A stretch of DNA of 64,000 nucleotides, taken from the NCBI GenBank assembly GCA_022559845.1, contig CM040117.1, positions 76,669,731-76,733,730 on the forward strand, given 5' to 3'. Positions 63,869 to 64,000 of this stretch are shown in pieces. The number at the start of each line of letters is the position of its first letter. Positions within the stretch are counted from its first letter, which is position 1. The position numbers and the translations under genes are program-made. Source of the DNA: Amorphophallus konjac (Eukaryota; Streptophyta; Magnoliopsida; Alismatales; Araceae). Below the pieces are notes generated by a model that was not told where the DNA came from, searched no databases, and worked only from the letters and a program-made list of their open reading frames with translations.

Positions 63869-64000
63869 AATCCACCAAACCATCCACTTTCACACAAATG
63901 TGGATCTCTAAACAGCTTTTGTCATGTTTTCACTCTCACATGTCTGTTTCTGTCTTGGGGCCCAAATTATCTTGGGTTCCAAAATCTGCTCCCTAAGTGT
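63869..64000 (+). pseudogene. Gag-pol junction of SIRE-type element 2, partial
   Basis: The last bases give GPKLSWVPKSAP before a TAA, the conserved text that precedes the protease in SIRE elements. It corresponds to GPKLA-stop-VPKTP of element 1. The rest of pol lies beyond the window. Confidence 0.7.

Larger units (their letters stand above)
59585..64000 (+). mobile_element. SIRE/Maximus-type copia element 2, cut by the window end
   Basis: 5' LTR 59585-61639 (2055 bp), iMet primer site, and a gag with the same domain order as SIRE element 1. Near the end the text GPKLSWVPKSAP appears, the usual junction before pol. Its LTR is unrelated to that of element 1 except for short blocks. The left flank GAGCA (59580-59584) would be the target duplication. 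Pol and the 3' LTR lie outside. Confidence 0.92.

Overview
The window is nuclear DNA of a flowering plant. It carries plant-type Ty3/gypsy, Ty1/copia (including SIRE/Maximus-type), L1 and RTE LINEs, hAT and PIF/Harbinger elements, and intron-retaining fragments of plant genes. I cannot name the species. No intact host gene is visible. Almost everything is transposable-element sequence, much of it nested, plus a few relics of host genes.

Layout, left part. 1-5660 is non-coding repeat sequence: several minisatellite families, a probable LTR and a TAA-rich block. 6864-11678 is a minus-strand Tat-type gypsy element that has lost its protease and most of its reverse transcriptase. 11.7-21.6 kb is one old plus-strand L1 LINE. 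It was later hit by a 1.4-kb LTR-like insert (which itself took an RTE LINE with a 20-bp target duplication), by a 985-bp GC-rich hAT element with a perfect 8-bp duplication, and by a 210-bp Harbinger MITE with TTA duplications.

Middle part. 24179-33658 is a complete chromovirus (Tekay-like) gypsy element with 2.28-kb LTRs, inserted into a minus-strand LINE remnant. 35453-40462 is a copia element with 149-bp LTRs and a perfect ATCCT duplication, inserted into what looks like a decayed tRNA gene. 41-45 kb and 56.4-57.4 kb hold decayed, intron-retaining fragments of two unrelated plant genes: a WD40 protein of the STRAP type and a calcium-dependent protein kinase.

Right part. 45263-56367 is a very young SIRE/Maximus-type copia element (1.74-1.75-kb LTRs, perfect ACTAT duplication). 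It has gag, pol and an additional downstream env-like ORF. That ORF appears to have its own promoter-like block built from the same GGGTCGACCC palindromes found in the LTR, and its ATG lies directly at a splice-acceptor-like site. A second, different SIRE-type element starts at 59585 and runs off the window. Its LTR carries a dense TGTACA repeat array, three perfect CACGTG boxes upstream of the TATA box, and a leader of small repeated hairpins.

Nothing here is a clear new multi-gene system. The most interesting signals are the promoter-like block of the SIRE env-like gene, the regulatory arrays of the second SIRE LTR, the side-by-side captured or decayed gene exons, and the clean nesting history in the L1.
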